Of a stretch of 64,000 nucleotides of DNA, positions 34,655 to 43,887 are shown piece by piece. Positions within the stretch are counted from its first letter, which is position 1; every line of letters starts with the position of its first letter. Origin of the DNA: Clostridiaceae bacterium (GTDB taxonomy: Bacteria > Bacillota > Clostridia > Lachnospirales > Lachnospiraceae). Below the pieces are notes generated by a model, which did no database searches, was not told the origin of the DNA, and saw only the letters and a list, made by a program, of their open reading frames with translations. The stretch covers positions 31,039 to 95,038 of the forward strand of contig CAJTGF010000012.1 of assembly GCA_910575585.1 (NCBI GenBank), in the 5' to 3' direction. The position numbers and the translations under genes are program-made.

Positions 34655-35775
34655 TTATATGATTTCATAGATAGCAGCTTCATAGGGACGCAGTTTCATC
34701 TGTTCCAGCCGGGTTTCAGATTCCTGTTCATAATTGGACAGGAGCACCCTGCCTTTTCCAGGGTAATCAAAACGTGCCGATTTCTCACAGAAATTACCTG
34801 CCACTAGCCACTTTTTCCCCTTCCATTCCCTTACATACGCAAAGACATGCTCATCCTCCGGGCAGAGCAGTTCAAAAGTCCCATAAATCAATATAGGCTC
34901 TTCTTTTCGGAGTCTGATCAGCTTTTTATAATAATAGAAAACGGAATTCTGATCCTTTAATGCCTCTTCTGCATTAATTTTTGTATAATTGGGATTTACC
35001 CTGCACCATGGTGTCCCTTCCGTAAATCCTGCACCTGGGCCGTTGTCCCACTGCATGGGTGTTCTCGCATTATCCCTTGACTTAGCGCAAAGGGATTTCA
35101 TGATTTCTTCTTCGGGATATCCCATCTGCTTCCGTTCCCGGTACATATTGACAGACTCTACATCAAAAAAATCCTCAATACCTGAAAACGGATAGTTGGT
35201 CATCCCTATTTCTTCGCCCTGATAAATATAAGGCGTCCCCTTCATGCCATGAAGCACGGTTGCCAGCATCTTTGCGGATTCCACCCGGTACTCCTTATCA
35301 TTCCCCCATCTGGAAACGATTCTTGGAAGGTCATGGCTGTTCCAGAAAAGACTGTTCCATCCTTTCCCTTCCAATGCCTTCTGCCATTTCGCAAACGCCT
35401 GTTTTAATTGTTTCAATTCGAGGGGCTTTAAATCCCACTTCTGTTCTCCCGGAACCTGATCCAGCAGCATCTGCTCAAACTGAAAAATCATATCCAGTTC
35501 CTTCCGCTCCGGATCCGAATATAAACTTCCATTCTCAATATCTGCTCCCCAGCATTCTCCCACAGTCATCAGGTCTTTTCCCCCGAATTCATCAGAAGTA
35601 TGGTTCACAACAAGATCCATGATAATCCTAATACCACAATTTTCACATTCACGGATTAGAGTCTTCATATCCTCCATCGAGCCGTACTCCGGTGATATTC
35701 CATAATAATCGGATATATCATAGCCATTATCCGCATTGGGAGAGACATACACCGGACTGAGCCATGTCACGAGCT
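34655..35775 (-). pseudogene. GH13 alpha-glucosidase / glucoside-6-phosphate hydrolase with two deletions
   Basis: The C-terminal two thirds match oligo-1,6-glucosidase/trehalose-6-phosphate hydrolase (GH13_31): LMTVGECWGADIE with the acid/base Glu, WNSHDLPRIVSRWGND, LHGMKGTPYIYQGEEIGMTN, DNARTPMQWD. The N-terminal part keeps only WLSPVYVSPNADNGYDISDY and MDLVVNHTSDE. After NHTSDE the frame jumps to GKDLMTVGE, so about 120-140 residues, including the nucleophile region GFRMDV, are missing in frame. The first ~45 residues (the VVYQIYPRSF region) are also missing: upstream of WLSPV the frame is just the antisense of the AraC gene. The protein would be catalytically dead. Confidence 0.85.
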
Positions 35776-36636
35776 TATCATGAAGATAAAATCCACGGTA
35801 CTTCTGTTTTTCCTTTGCAGGTATATTCTCATCATGACAAAGACGGATTTTATTTTGTATCACAGCACTGGCACGAAGAACTGGAATGGGTATATGCAGA
35901 ATATGGAATTCTTAATTTGACTATCCGCGGAAAATCCCTTGTCTTGAACCCGGGGGAATTCTGTTTTATCAATTCCGGAGAACTGCATGAAATTAAATCC
36001 GTGGGCGAGTCCCTGCACCATGCCGTTGTATTCAATCCCAGCTTTTTAGACTTTTCATTGTATGATGCCTGCCAGCATAATTTTATCCGGCCGATTACCA
36101 ACGGAACACTGCTGTTTCCAACCTTCTGCTCCACGCTTTCACCCGAAGACCATAAACAAGTCCTGCTCCATATGCAGGAGATTATCAAACTTTACCACAC
36201 ATTGCCCACCTGTACCCTTTTAAGCATTAAGCTCCACATATTACACATGATTGAATTATTCTTTCAGGCGGATTATTTCTATAAGAATACGTTATCGCCC
36301 AAAGGAAAGGACTCCTTAAACAAAATAAAACAAGTGATTGAATATATTCACATCCATTACCCGGAATCAATCGCTTTGCAGACATTGTCTGAAATATGCT
36401 TTATGAGTCCCAATTATTTCTGCCACTACTTTAAACAGGAAATTGGAAAGACACCAATCGGTTTTATCAATGAATATAGAATAGAAAAAGCCTGCGAAAT
36501 GCTGTCAGAATCAGAAGCGCCGATTTCTAATATCGCACTTTCTGTTGGATTTGATAATTTTAGTTACTTTATACGAAAATTTCGGGAATATAAAGGGGTT
36601 GCACCGAATAAGTACCGTTCTCTCTGCTTGAAATAG
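35764..36636 (+). CDS. AraC-family transcriptional regulator with cupin-type sensor domain
   Basis: This 290-residue regulator has an N-terminal cupin sensor (HWHEELEWVYAEYGILNLTI, NPGEFCFINSGELHEIKS) and a C-terminal pair of helix-turn-helix motifs (IALQTLSEICFMSPNYFCHY, and ISNIALSVGFDNFSYFIRKF followed by Y). It was presumably the regulator of the divergent glucoside operon. A deletion has joined its first codons (MSRAYHEDKIHG) directly to the interior of the GH13 gene, removing its promoter and any clear ribosome binding site. The protein looks complete, but expression is doubtful. Confidence 0.85.
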   Translation: MSRAYHEDKIHGTSVFPLQVYSHHDKDGFYFVSQHWHEELEWVYAEYGILNLTIRGKSLVLNPGEFCFINSGELHEIKSVGESLHHAVVFNPSFLDFSLYDACQHNFIRPITNGTLLFPTFCSTLSPEDHKQVLLHMQEIIKLYHTLPTCTLLSIKLHILHMIELFFQADYFYKNTLSPKGKDSLNKIKQVIEYIHIHYPESIALQTLSEICFMSPNYFCHYFKQEIGKTPIGFINEYRIEKACEMLSESEAPISNIALSVGFDNFSYFIRKFREYKGVAPNKYRSLCLK

Positions 36637-36675
36637 TATGAAGTCTGGCTGTGCCGTTTCTATCATCTCACAAAA

Positions 36676-36875
36676 TCAGGCCCAAAGAGACTCCGCATCC
36701 AGCCCCCAGTATCCGCTGTACACGCCGGCCCATTTTTCAAAAAATATCCGGTTTTCCTCCGATATCTTCCCGTCCGCAAAGCAGGATTCCAGATAGCCTT
36801 TGTGATGGTGGGATGTCCAGCGCTCCGCGCAGATCCAGAGCCTCTGCTTTCTCCCATTGAAGATAACCGTCTGCC
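36676..36875 (-). pseudogene. C-terminal fragment of an unidentified protein
   Basis: The minus-strand frame reads VIFNGRKQRLWICAERWTSH, then YLESCFADGKISEENRIFFE and WAGVYSGYWGLDAESLWA before the stop. It looks like genuine coding sequence, with hydrophilic ordered segments, but it lacks a start. It meets the truncated DUF3298 gene head to head near 36875. I do not recognise the family. Confidence 0.4.
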
Positions 36876-37210
36876 CCCTCAACGATTACTATACCATTGA
36901 TCTGAATACCGGAAAGCGCCTGCAGTTAAAAGATGTGTTTGCGGAAGGGGCCGATTATATTACGCCTATCAGCGAAGCGATCAAAAAACAGATGCAGGCA
37001 CAGATGGATGCGGATGAAAATGTCTATTATTGGCTGGATGATGAGATTGAGGAGTGGAATTTTAAGTCTGTCACAGATGAGACATCGTTTTATATCAATG
37101 AAAACGGCAATGTTGTCATCGGATTCAATGAGGGCGATGTGGCTCCCATGTATATGGGGGCAGTGGAATTTGAAATACCTGGGGATGTATTGAACGATAT
37201 CAGAAAGTGA
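36857..37210 (+). pseudogene. DUF3298 (RsiV-like) C-terminal domain, truncated
   Basis: The 117-codon frame from DYYTIDLNTGKRLQLKDVFA to the end (VAPMYMGAVEFEIPGDVLND) is a clear DUF3298 domain, the extracellular part of RsiV-type anti-sigma and related lipoproteins. A full protein would have an N-terminal membrane anchor and a DUF4163 domain, both absent. The first ~8 codons come from the neighbouring fragment, so the domain is fused at a deletion point. A good terminator follows, so this was the true 3' end of the gene. Confidence 0.7.
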
Positions 37211-37217
37211 TGTAAGG

Positions 37218-37240
37218 AAGGGGCGGTCCTCCCGCCCCTT
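37218..37240 (+). terminator. Intrinsic terminator after the DUF3298 fragment
   Basis: AAGGGGCGG and CCGCCCCTT pair around a TCCTC loop eight bases after the stop codon. It is GC-rich, with only TTT following, so efficiency may be moderate. Confidence 0.7.
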
Positions 37241-37348
37241 TGCCTGCGGTATTTGCCGACGGCGCGTTCTACTATCGATGTAATACGCTCTCTCCATCAT
37301 CTGTTCCCATCATATCCAATCCATGGCTTGTAGTTCTTGGTAAATCAT

Positions 37349-38032
37349 TTATAAAAGCTTATGATTCTGATCCTCACCTGCCATCAGCGCCTCTAAAAGC
37401 TCCGCTGATTTCTTTCTCCCCAAAACATCCGTATTGAGACAAAGATCATAAGCCTCCTTCCTTCCCCATGGCCTCTCACTTAAAGCATTATGGTAGATTC
37501 TCCTCCTGTGATCTTCCCTCTCAATGGCTTTATCCAATTCCTCCGCCGTTTCCAGATCCTTGTAAATGGCAGCAGTCCTTGCCCTCTCCCGCTTCTCCTG
37601 CTGGTCCATGGCATAGAACAGGACGCTGACACATTGAAATCCCTCTGGCTCAATCCGTTCCTTAATCCCACATTCATGGATGAGACACGGCCCATCTTTA
37701 AGAGCCTGCCCAATGGCCTGCTGATACAGCCGGGACACGCGCTCAAAATCCGAATCCTTCTTTAAATCTTTTTCTGTTATCTCAGTATCCCCAAGCACCT
37801 TATCATACCGGGCCACAAGCTCCCTCTCCTCCGGCCCAAGAAGGCTCATAAGCTTCTCCGCGTCATAGTAAGTATATCCGCCTCTTTCACATGCCTTTAC
37901 GGCGATCATCCGTCCCATGCTGCAGTACTCACTGTCAAGAACGATACAGTCCGGCCTGTCAAACCGTTTCTGAAACGCAGCCTTTTTCTGAGCCTCATCC
38001 CAAAATTCCTTTGAATGTACATCCTCTCTCAT
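37349..38032 (-). CDS. Cytidylate kinase-like family protein
   Basis: This protein of about 227 residues starts MREDVHSKEFWDEAQKKAAF at 38032 behind AGAAGGAGG. It resembles the cytidylate-kinase-like family, with IVLDSEYCSMGRMIAVKACE in place of the P-loop region. YTYYDAEKLMSLLGPEERE and a Lid-like RAIEREDHRRRIYHNALSER equivalent (EREDHRRRIYHNALSERPWG) are also seen. Members are common in Clostridia and lack a proven substrate; the classical GxxGSGKS loop is not present, so kinase activity is uncertain. The open frame upstream to 38173 belongs to a different gene remnant. Confidence 0.72.
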   Translation of the reverse strand: MREDVHSKEFWDEAQKKAAFQKRFDRPDCIVLDSEYCSMGRMIAVKACERGGYTYYDAEKLMSLLGPEERELVARYDKVLGDTEITEKDLKKDSDFERVSRLYQQAIGQALKDGPCLIHECGIKERIEPEGFQCVSVLFYAMDQQEKRERARTAAIYKDLETAEELDKAIEREDHRRRIYHNALSERPWGRKEAYDLCLNTDVLGRKKSAELLEALMAGEDQNHKLL

Positions 38033-38059
38033 AAAATCCTCCTTCTCTACATAAGACAT

Positions 38060-38173
38060 CAAACAGATACAGAACCAAATGGTGGAAACCCTTTGGGATT
38101 TCGCCTTCGCGGCAATCCGAAGCAGAGTCGACAAAGAGGCAAATGCGCCCTGGGCGATCTCCTTGGCAGTCAT
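38060..38173 (-). pseudogene. Remnant of an RpiR-type helix-turn-helix
   Basis: The frame MTAKEIAQGAFASLSTLLRI, then AAKA, resembles the N-terminal HTH of MurR/RpiR sugar-phosphate regulators. It loses similarity after about 25 residues and then reads into the kinase-like gene. A consensus -10 (TATAAT on the minus strand, 38207-38212) lies upstream. It is one more broken regulator in this deletion-rich stretch, and identification from 25 residues is tentative. Confidence 0.4.
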
Positions 38174-38302
38174 GTCCTTTATATCCTGTTTCCTGATATT
38201 TATCCTATTATATCATTTATCTCAAAAAATCATAGTCAAACCTTCAAGCCCTATGTTATCCTCCGTGGCTTATTGGGATATGCTGTCATTGGAGTTTTCG
38301 TT

Positions 38303-40534
38303 TTACATCATAGTATCATCACGTAAAGCCTCCGCCAGGCTGACCTTCAGTATCTTTCTCCCACCAAGGTAATATGCCAATGCCACAAATGCAAAGACAG
38401 CTGAAACAAACGCCAGAATCGGCGCTATCGGAGCCGCTTTAATAAATTCCATAGGATCTACGTAGCTTGCCCTTATCATGAATGCCGCAGCCACTATTGT
38501 CAGTGCCGATGTGACAAGCAGCGGACGACCGACAATCATCAAAGCCTCTATGCAGAACATCTTCCGTATCCCTTCCGGTGTAAGCCCAACAGACATATAC
38601 CGGGCAAATTCCCGTTTCCTTTGACGCAGGAAACCAAGGGTATGAGAAAACACATGGGCAATCCCAATGATTGCAAGCAGGACGCAAAACGCACCTAATA
38701 TCAGTTCATACCCCTCTATCATTTTATCGTTGTCTTCTCTTTCCTGAATACGATTCTCACTCTCTGTTTCATATTCCGATCCGATTATCTGCGTTATTTC
38801 ATTTTCCAGCCCATTCAATATATCCACTTCTGTCCTGTCATTTGCCAACACCCTGACATAAGTATCCTGCTCCGCCCCGCCTATCTGCCCTCCGATTTCT
38901 TTCCACAAGGACAAAGGCATAAATTGTACCAGAGGACAGCCGGCTTTCCCGTATTCTTCCCGCAGGAGCGGATATTCCTCTGTACAGGCCAGCACCGGGA
39001 GCTCTACCGTGTTTTCGTCTCCTTTTTCAGCAGCGTTATTCAAAACAACTGCTTCCATATCTTCTTTTACATAAGGAATGTATTCCGGATAACGAAAATT
39101 ACTGTTAACGCTGTCCCATAACCGATTTAAGACGATTGTCCCATCCATCCGGGAAGCTATTCCTATCTGTCCGCAGAATTCACCAAAACTTTCATCATCC
39201 AATATAAAGATGGGAGCCTCTATCTGAAACAAGCCCTTGTCATAAAATGCTGCATCTCCCAAAAACACTTCCAAACCACCCAATGCCAGCAGTTCCTTAC
39301 TTTGTGCATCCTGCGGCAATATACATACTGCCTCTGCCTTTTGGTAAACAACACTGCTGTCCGCATTAGGCAGTCCCCGAAGTTCATTTATCAGCCCAAA
39401 ATCCTCGATATGGGTATCCTTCACAGTTGCCATGACATCCCATGCATCCTGATATCTTTCAAAATAGGTATGGTTTGTGCTGATACCGGAAAGTGTCCAA
39501 AAGCACTGCATTATCATAAAACCCAGAAAGGCCAGCATTAACGACAAAGATGTGGTACGCAGAGCCTTTTTCTGAGCCTTTAATGCATTTCCGGCCATTT
39601 CCCCCTCTATTCCGAACAGCGCAGACAAAACGGGAGAATGCTTTTTCTTTTTTAGCTGCAATTCATCCGTTCCACGGATTGATTCAAGCGGAGTCAGCCT
39701 GCTCAGTTTTCTCGCCGGAAACCATGCAGAAACAAGCACTGTAAAAATAGATAAAAAAAGGACAAGGAGCAGAATAACAGGATGGCAGCTAAAGGATGCC
39801 TGCCTTCCTCCCACAAAATTCGCCGCGAAAGCGTTCATTCCCCAAACCGTGCCAAAGCTGAAAATAATTCCTAACAAAATCCCTGCCATAATCGGTACAA
39901 TAGACAGAAAGAGTGCCTCCTGTACCAGACATGTCCGGATCTGCCCCGGCGTAGCCCCGATGCTTGAAAAAATCCCAAACTGATGAACCCTGCTGTTCAT
40001 AGATGTGGCAAATGAATTATGGATTACCAGTATCAAAGATACACACACAACCATCACTATCGCCAGATATGCCGGCATCAGGAGTCTCGGCATATTGTCA
40101 CCCGGAATACGGACAAAATACAACGATAAAAGCTGATAATTATAATTAGCCGCATCTTCTGTCAGTCCCAGAATATTTACGAGGGCGGTCATATCCTGAT
40201 AGACTGTCCTTTTGTTATAAAAATACACATCTGCCACAGTCCCCTGTTCCCCGGACAGTTCCTCATTGACTACCGCCTTTTCCACATTGGCAAAATTATT
40301 GATAACTGCCAGTTCGTCTCCGCTGATTTCCCCGGTAATACGGCCATGCCAACTGCCCTCCTCCAATTTTGTCCCTTCAATGCTGTCCAGCCAGAAATTA
40401 TAAAACAGACAACAGAGAAAAGAGAGAAACAAAGCGGCAATAAAAGATGCTGCTATAATAGATATACCGGATGCCCGGTTATGTTTTATATAATCAATCG
40501 AATAATTTTTCCACATACCGCCAATCGCTGTCAT
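38303..40534 (-). CDS. FtsX-like ABC transporter permease
   Basis: This large permease of about 743 residues has the MacB/FtsX layout twice: a membrane helix near the N terminus (SIIAASFIAALFLSFLCCLF), an extracytoplasmic region, three helices (~150-290: YLAIVMVVCVSLILVIHNSF, PVILLLVLFLSIFTVLVSAW), a second long extracytoplasmic domain (~350-590), and three last helices (ELILGAFCVLLAIIGIAHVF). This matches BceB/VraG/SalY-type permeases that handle antimicrobial peptides. The start at 40534 (MTAIGGMWKNYSIDYIKHNR) is uncertain; an ATG at 40516 is possible. It follows its ATPase by a few bases. The two-component system upstream is the likely regulator. Confidence 0.88.
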   Translation of the reverse strand: MTAIGGMWKNYSIDYIKHNRASGISIIAASFIAALFLSFLCCLFYNFWLDSIEGTKLEEGSWHGRITGEISGDELAVINNFANVEKAVVNEELSGEQGTVADVYFYNKRTVYQDMTALVNILGLTEDAANYNYQLLSLYFVRIPGDNMPRLLMPAYLAIVMVVCVSLILVIHNSFATSMNSRVHQFGIFSSIGATPGQIRTCLVQEALFLSIVPIMAGILLGIIFSFGTVWGMNAFAANFVGGRQASFSCHPVILLLVLFLSIFTVLVSAWFPARKLSRLTPLESIRGTDELQLKKKKHSPVLSALFGIEGEMAGNALKAQKKALRTTSLSLMLAFLGFMIMQCFWTLSGISTNHTYFERYQDAWDVMATVKDTHIEDFGLINELRGLPNADSSVVYQKAEAVCILPQDAQSKELLALGGLEVFLGDAAFYDKGLFQIEAPIFILDDESFGEFCGQIGIASRMDGTIVLNRLWDSVNSNFRYPEYIPYVKEDMEAVVLNNAAEKGDENTVELPVLACTEEYPLLREEYGKAGCPLVQFMPLSLWKEIGGQIGGAEQDTYVRVLANDRTEVDILNGLENEITQIIGSEYETESENRIQEREDNDKMIEGYELILGAFCVLLAIIGIAHVFSHTLGFLRQRKREFARYMSVGLTPEGIRKMFCIEALMIVGRPLLVTSALTIVAAAFMIRASYVDPMEFIKAAPIAPILAFVSAVFAFVALAYYLGGRKILKVSLAEALRDDTMM

Positions 40535-40538
40535 GTTT

Positions 40539-41234
40539 TTATGACAACGATTTACCTCCCTTCTTCTCATCGCTGATAATCTGCCCATCTTCTATGGTCA
40601 CAATGTGGTCTGCCTCCAGCGCAATCTTTTCGTCATGAGTGATCAGCAAAATGGTCTGCTTCAGATTACGGTTCGATAGTTTCAGCATATCAATGATCTC
40701 TCTTGAATTTTTCTGATCCAGATTTCCGGTGGGTTCATCTGCCAGGAGAAGAGCCGGACGGTATATCAAAGACCGGGCAATCGCAGCCCGCTGCTGCTGG
40801 CCTCCTGATAACTGGTTGGGGAGCGATTCCAGTTTATCCGCGATGCCCAAAGAGCTGACTACCTGTTCAAAATATTCCTGGTTCGGTTTTCTCTTATCCA
40901 ATAACAGGGGCATAAGGATATTTTTCCGAATAGTAAGTGTCGGTATCAGATTATAAAACTGATAAACCAGCCCCACCTTCCTGCGCCTGAAAATAGCTGC
41001 TCTGGTTTGATTCAGAGCAGAAATATCGGTTCCTTCAATGATGACCTTTCCCTCAGTAGGCTTATCCACAGAACCAAGAATGTGCAGCAATGTGGATTTT
41101 CCAGATCCTGAAGCCCCCACGATTGCCACAAACTCCCCTTTTTCCACTGACAGATCTACTTTTTGCAGAGCCGCAACCCTGTTGTTTCCGGTTCCGTATA
41201 CCTTTTTAATCCCTTCGCATCTTAAAATCTCCAT
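40539..41234 (-). CDS. ABC transporter ATP-binding protein (MacB/BceA type)
   Basis: This ATPase of about 231 residues starts [20 protein letters not shown] at 41234 behind AGGAGG. Walker A is [14 protein letters not shown], the Q-loop region is [11 protein letters not shown], the signature is [14 protein letters not shown], and Walker B is [12 protein letters not shown], all intact. It energises the FtsX-like permease downstream, which it almost touches. The LolD/MacB-type sequence and the gene order kinase-ATPase-permease agree with a peptide-sensing or detoxification module. Confidence 0.95.
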   Translation of the reverse strand: MEILRCEGIKKVYGTGNNRVAALQKVDLSVEKGEFVAIVGASGSGKSTLLHILGSVDKPTEGKVIIEGTDISALNQTRAAIFRRRKVGLVYQFYNLIPTLTIRKNILMPLLLDKRKPNQEYFEQVVSSLGIADKLESLPNQLSGGQQQRAAIARSLIYRPALLLADEPTGNLDQKNSREIIDMLKLSNRNLKQTILLITHDEKIALEADHIVTIEDGQIISDEKKGGKSLS

Positions 41235-41303
41235 GCCTTCGTTTCCTCCTGTCATGAATTGTACATTGCTTATAATTTTATTATAGCAAAGTTAAGTGAC
41301 AAC

Positions 41304-42488
41304 TCAGTGACTGTAAAAGCGGATTTCAAAACACGCCCCGGCATTTATAAGATTTCGTGCTGTAATGGTTCCATTCTGCTCCTCTATGATCGCTTTGGAA
41401 AGCGCCAGACCAATCCCAATGCCATCCCCTTTCATCTTCTGCCCCCGATAAAACCGTTCAAAAAGGTGTGGAATGTCCTCTTTTGCAAATCCGTCTCCTG
41501 TATCCCAAATCCTGATCTGTGTATAAAGCGGATTCTGTTCATAGGAACAGCGGACAATTCCTCCCGGCGGCGTATGTTCCATGCAGTCTTTCAGAATATT
41601 CATGATTGCCTCCATTGTCCACTCCATGTCCGCACGGATCAGCATTTCACCCGACTCCGGTATATCGACAAAGACGTCTGCCTTTAAAAACATTTCCTGC
41701 AGATTGTCGGCCGCAAGCATGAGAATTGTGAAGATATCAACCTCTTCCCTCTTGAAGGACAAAGTCCCCGCATCAATACGTGACAGCAGTAATAATGCGT
41801 CTTCAAAATGTGTCATATGGGAAATCTGCCTGCGTATCTGCTCCAAATGGATTGGAGATGGATTGTCCTGCATCATCTGCACAGACAGGGAAATAGAAGT
41901 AACGGGTGTTTTGATCTGATGGGCGATATTATAAAGATTATCCGCAAAATTATTTTTAGCCTGAACGGCCGCATCCCTCGTCTGGTGCAATTCAGTCACT
42001 GTCTTATAGATTTCATCCTGCAATTTAGAAAAGTCGTCTTCCCCTGTCTGAAGAAGAGTGCCGCAATATCCCATGTTTACCTTTTCCAGATATTCCGTCA
42101 GCATTTTTATGCGTACAATCTCTTTTTGCCTCCATAACAGACATGTAATAAAAAGTAACAATTCCCCTGCAAGAAAGCCCGCAGCAAGAAAAAATGTACT
42201 ATGCATTCCGGATGGGTTCCAAAGGTCTGACGGTCCGTATCCGTATCTTAAAATAATATTTTCTTCCGGCAAAACAGACGATCCATATTTATATTCTTTA
42301 ATAGCCTCCAGCACTGTCTGCTCTGCCTCCGGCTGCTTTTCTATCATTTTCCGGCAGATCCCGCCTAATGCCTCTATATGAGCATGGCTATAATAATCTG
42401 CCAAAAACATGGAGGTGGCTGAAACTGCAATCAGACTTACAGAAAAGACAACCCCCGCCAAAACAATCAACCCTTTTTTTCCACTCAT
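41304..42488 (-). CDS. Sensor histidine kinase of the FtsX-ABC module
   Basis: This 394-residue kinase has two membrane segments (~7-30 and ~98-120) enclosing a 70-residue extracytoplasmic loop. The phosphorylation site is His190 in NIAHQIKTPVTSISLSVQ, and the ATPase motifs are MNILKDCMEHT, WDTGDGFA, and GDGIGIGLALSKAII. It overlaps the response regulator gene by four bases and is followed by the ATPase after about 70 bp. The small loop and the linkage to an FtsX-type transporter fit transporter-dependent peptide sensing, though the loop is larger than in BceS. Confidence 0.92.
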   Translation of the reverse strand: MSGKKGLIVLAGVVFSVSLIAVSATSMFLADYYSHAHIEALGGICRKMIEKQPEAEQTVLEAIKEYKYGSSVLPEENIILRYGYGPSDLWNPSGMHSTFFLAAGFLAGELLLFITCLLWRQKEIVRIKMLTEYLEKVNMGYCGTLLQTGEDDFSKLQDEIYKTVTELHQTRDAAVQAKNNFADNLYNIAHQIKTPVTSISLSVQMMQDNPSPIHLEQIRRQISHMTHFEDALLLLSRIDAGTLSFKREEVDIFTILMLAADNLQEMFLKADVFVDIPESGEMLIRADMEWTMEAIMNILKDCMEHTPPGGIVRCSYEQNPLYTQIRIWDTGDGFAKEDIPHLFERFYRGQKMKGDGIGIGLALSKAIIEEQNGTITARNLINAGACFEIRFYSH

Positions 42489-43156
42489 TTTGGCTCCTCC
42501 ATTCGGTAGCCTACGCTCCTGACCGTTTTCAGACAGACCGGCTGATGCAGTTTTTCACGCAGGCGTTTCATGGTAACAGTAAGTGTATTGTCATTCACAT
42601 AGTTCCCGCAGCTATCCCAGATTTCTTCCAATAGCTTTCTCCGTGTGACGGTTTTTCCTTTGTTTTGCAGCAGATACAAAAGCAGCTGATATTCTGACGG
42701 GCTTAAACTGATTTCCTCCCCATCCTTATAAACGGACATTTTTTTCAGGTCAATGGATAGGGAACCACAGGATAAGTATTGTCTGGATGCATCTCCTGTT
42801 CTTCGCAGCAAAGCCTTTATGCGCGAAAGTAACACCTCCAGTTCAAAAGGTTTTACTATATAGTCATCCGCACCATTCTCAAATCCGGTAACAATGTCAC
42901 AGGAATCACCGCGGACCGTAAGAAAAATTACAGGCAGCTCCTTCCATTTCAAACGAATCCACTGCACCAGCCGGTTCCCACTCCCGTCCGGCATATTCCA
43001 GTCCACCAGAACAAGCGTTGGACACATACCGGCTAAGGCTTCTTTTGCACTGGCAACCGTAGAAAAAACCGAAACTTTATAGCCCTGCTGTCCAAGAAAT
43101 TCTTTCACCGCACAGGATATGTCTGCATCATCTTCCACATAATATATCTCAATCAT
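42485..43156 (-). CDS. OmpR-family response regulator of the FtsX-ABC module
   Basis: The protein has about 223 residues: receiver domain with phosphoacceptor Asp52 (LVLVDWNMPDGSG), Lys in DDYIVKPFE, and a C-terminal winged helix (LSPSEYQLLLYLLQNKGKTV, VTMKRLREKLHQP, TVRSVGYRME). The start at 43156 (MIEIYYVEDDADISCA) follows AGCAGGGGAAA. The pair should control the adjacent ABC transporter. About 280 bp upstream, to the terminator at 43434, contain the promoter and a short degenerate stretch without a gene. Confidence 0.93.
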   Translation of the reverse strand: MIEIYYVEDDADISCAVKEFLGQQGYKVSVFSTVASAKEALAGMCPTLVLVDWNMPDGSGNRLVQWIRLKWKELPVIFLTVRGDSCDIVTGFENGADDYIVKPFELEVLLSRIKALLRRTGDASRQYLSCGSLSIDLKKMSVYKDGEEISLSPSEYQLLLYLLQNKGKTVTRRKLLEEIWDSCGNYVNDNTLTVTMKRLREKLHQPVCLKTVRSVGYRMEEPK

Positions 43157-43433
43157 TTTCCCCTGCTTCCTTTCTAAACCTATGTACACTAATTTTTACT
43201 GCCTTTCCTATACCGCAACTGATTTTCATTGTCATAATCTTGTCACTCTTTGCACTTCCATAGATTTATGTTATATATCGCCACTCCCCTAAAAAAGATT
43301 TAGCAAACTCAACAATTCTCCACAAGGCGGCACAGCAGGGCGGTGTCGCTGACGGAATAGCCGGTGGTGGTCAGAAGCCCCCCGGCTTCTCCAAATCCCT
43401 CTTTTTCCCTTACAGATTTCTAAAGTTTTGCAT

Positions 43434-43467
43434 GAAAAAAGCAGCCAAAATGCCGGCTGCTTTTATT
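43434..43467. terminator. Bidirectional hairpin terminator
   Basis: AGCAGCC (43440-43446) pairs with GGCTGCT (43455-43461). A-rich sequence lies on the left and TTTTATT on the right, so the stem can end transcription from both sides. It separates the FtsX-ABC module from the flavoprotein genes. Between it and 43669, a minus-strand stretch (GGIYYDTPKVIGSGIREILN) looks like leftover coding sequence of unknown origin. Confidence 0.7.
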
Positions 43468-43668
43468 GAACTATCGAATTCCGCTATCTGTTAATATTCC
43501 AAATGTCATTTCTTGCGTATCCTTCTTTCTTCCTGTAAGGAAACCGCGCAGTTCAAAATCTCCCGGATACCAGATCCAATAACTTTGGGTGTGTCGTAAT
43601 ATATCCCTCCGCTGATGTCTCCCCTGTCCGAAGAGGCGGTATTTTGTCATCTGTACCATCAGCCTCCC

Positions 43669-43885
43669 TTACTTTGCCGGGCGCACCTGGGAATATCCAT
43701 TCCACGCAAAAACCGCTTCTTCTGCCTCGTTGCCATATACCTGTTCCACATCACAGATGTATAAATAGTGATCACCTGTTTCGTGAAATTCCTTCAGGCT
43801 TCATACGATTGCAACACGGCTATGGACAGGAACCTTAATGGAACTGCCCTCCACTTCCGCAAGTTCAATGCCTATCCTTTCATTA
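43669..43885 (-). pseudogene. Flavin reductase-like protein, truncated and interrupted
   Basis: Starting just after the stop codon of the next flavoprotein gene, the frame reads NERIGIELAEVEGSSIKVPV, SRVAIV, a TGA codon, then SLKEFHETGDHYLYICDVEQ and AVFAWNGYSQVRPAK before the stop. This is the C-terminal part of a flavin-reductase/flavoredoxin-like FMN-binding protein. The N-terminal ~120 residues are missing and an in-frame TGA splits the rest. No convincing selenocysteine hairpin follows, so it is a pseudogene. Confidence 0.6.
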
Positions 43886-43887
43886 AT

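Noticed and set aside
43810..43815. In-frame TGA in the flavin reductase remnant as a selenocysteine codon
   Set aside because: No convincing SECIS-like hairpin follows and the N-terminal two thirds of the gene are missing, so it is a plain nonsense mutation in a pseudogene.
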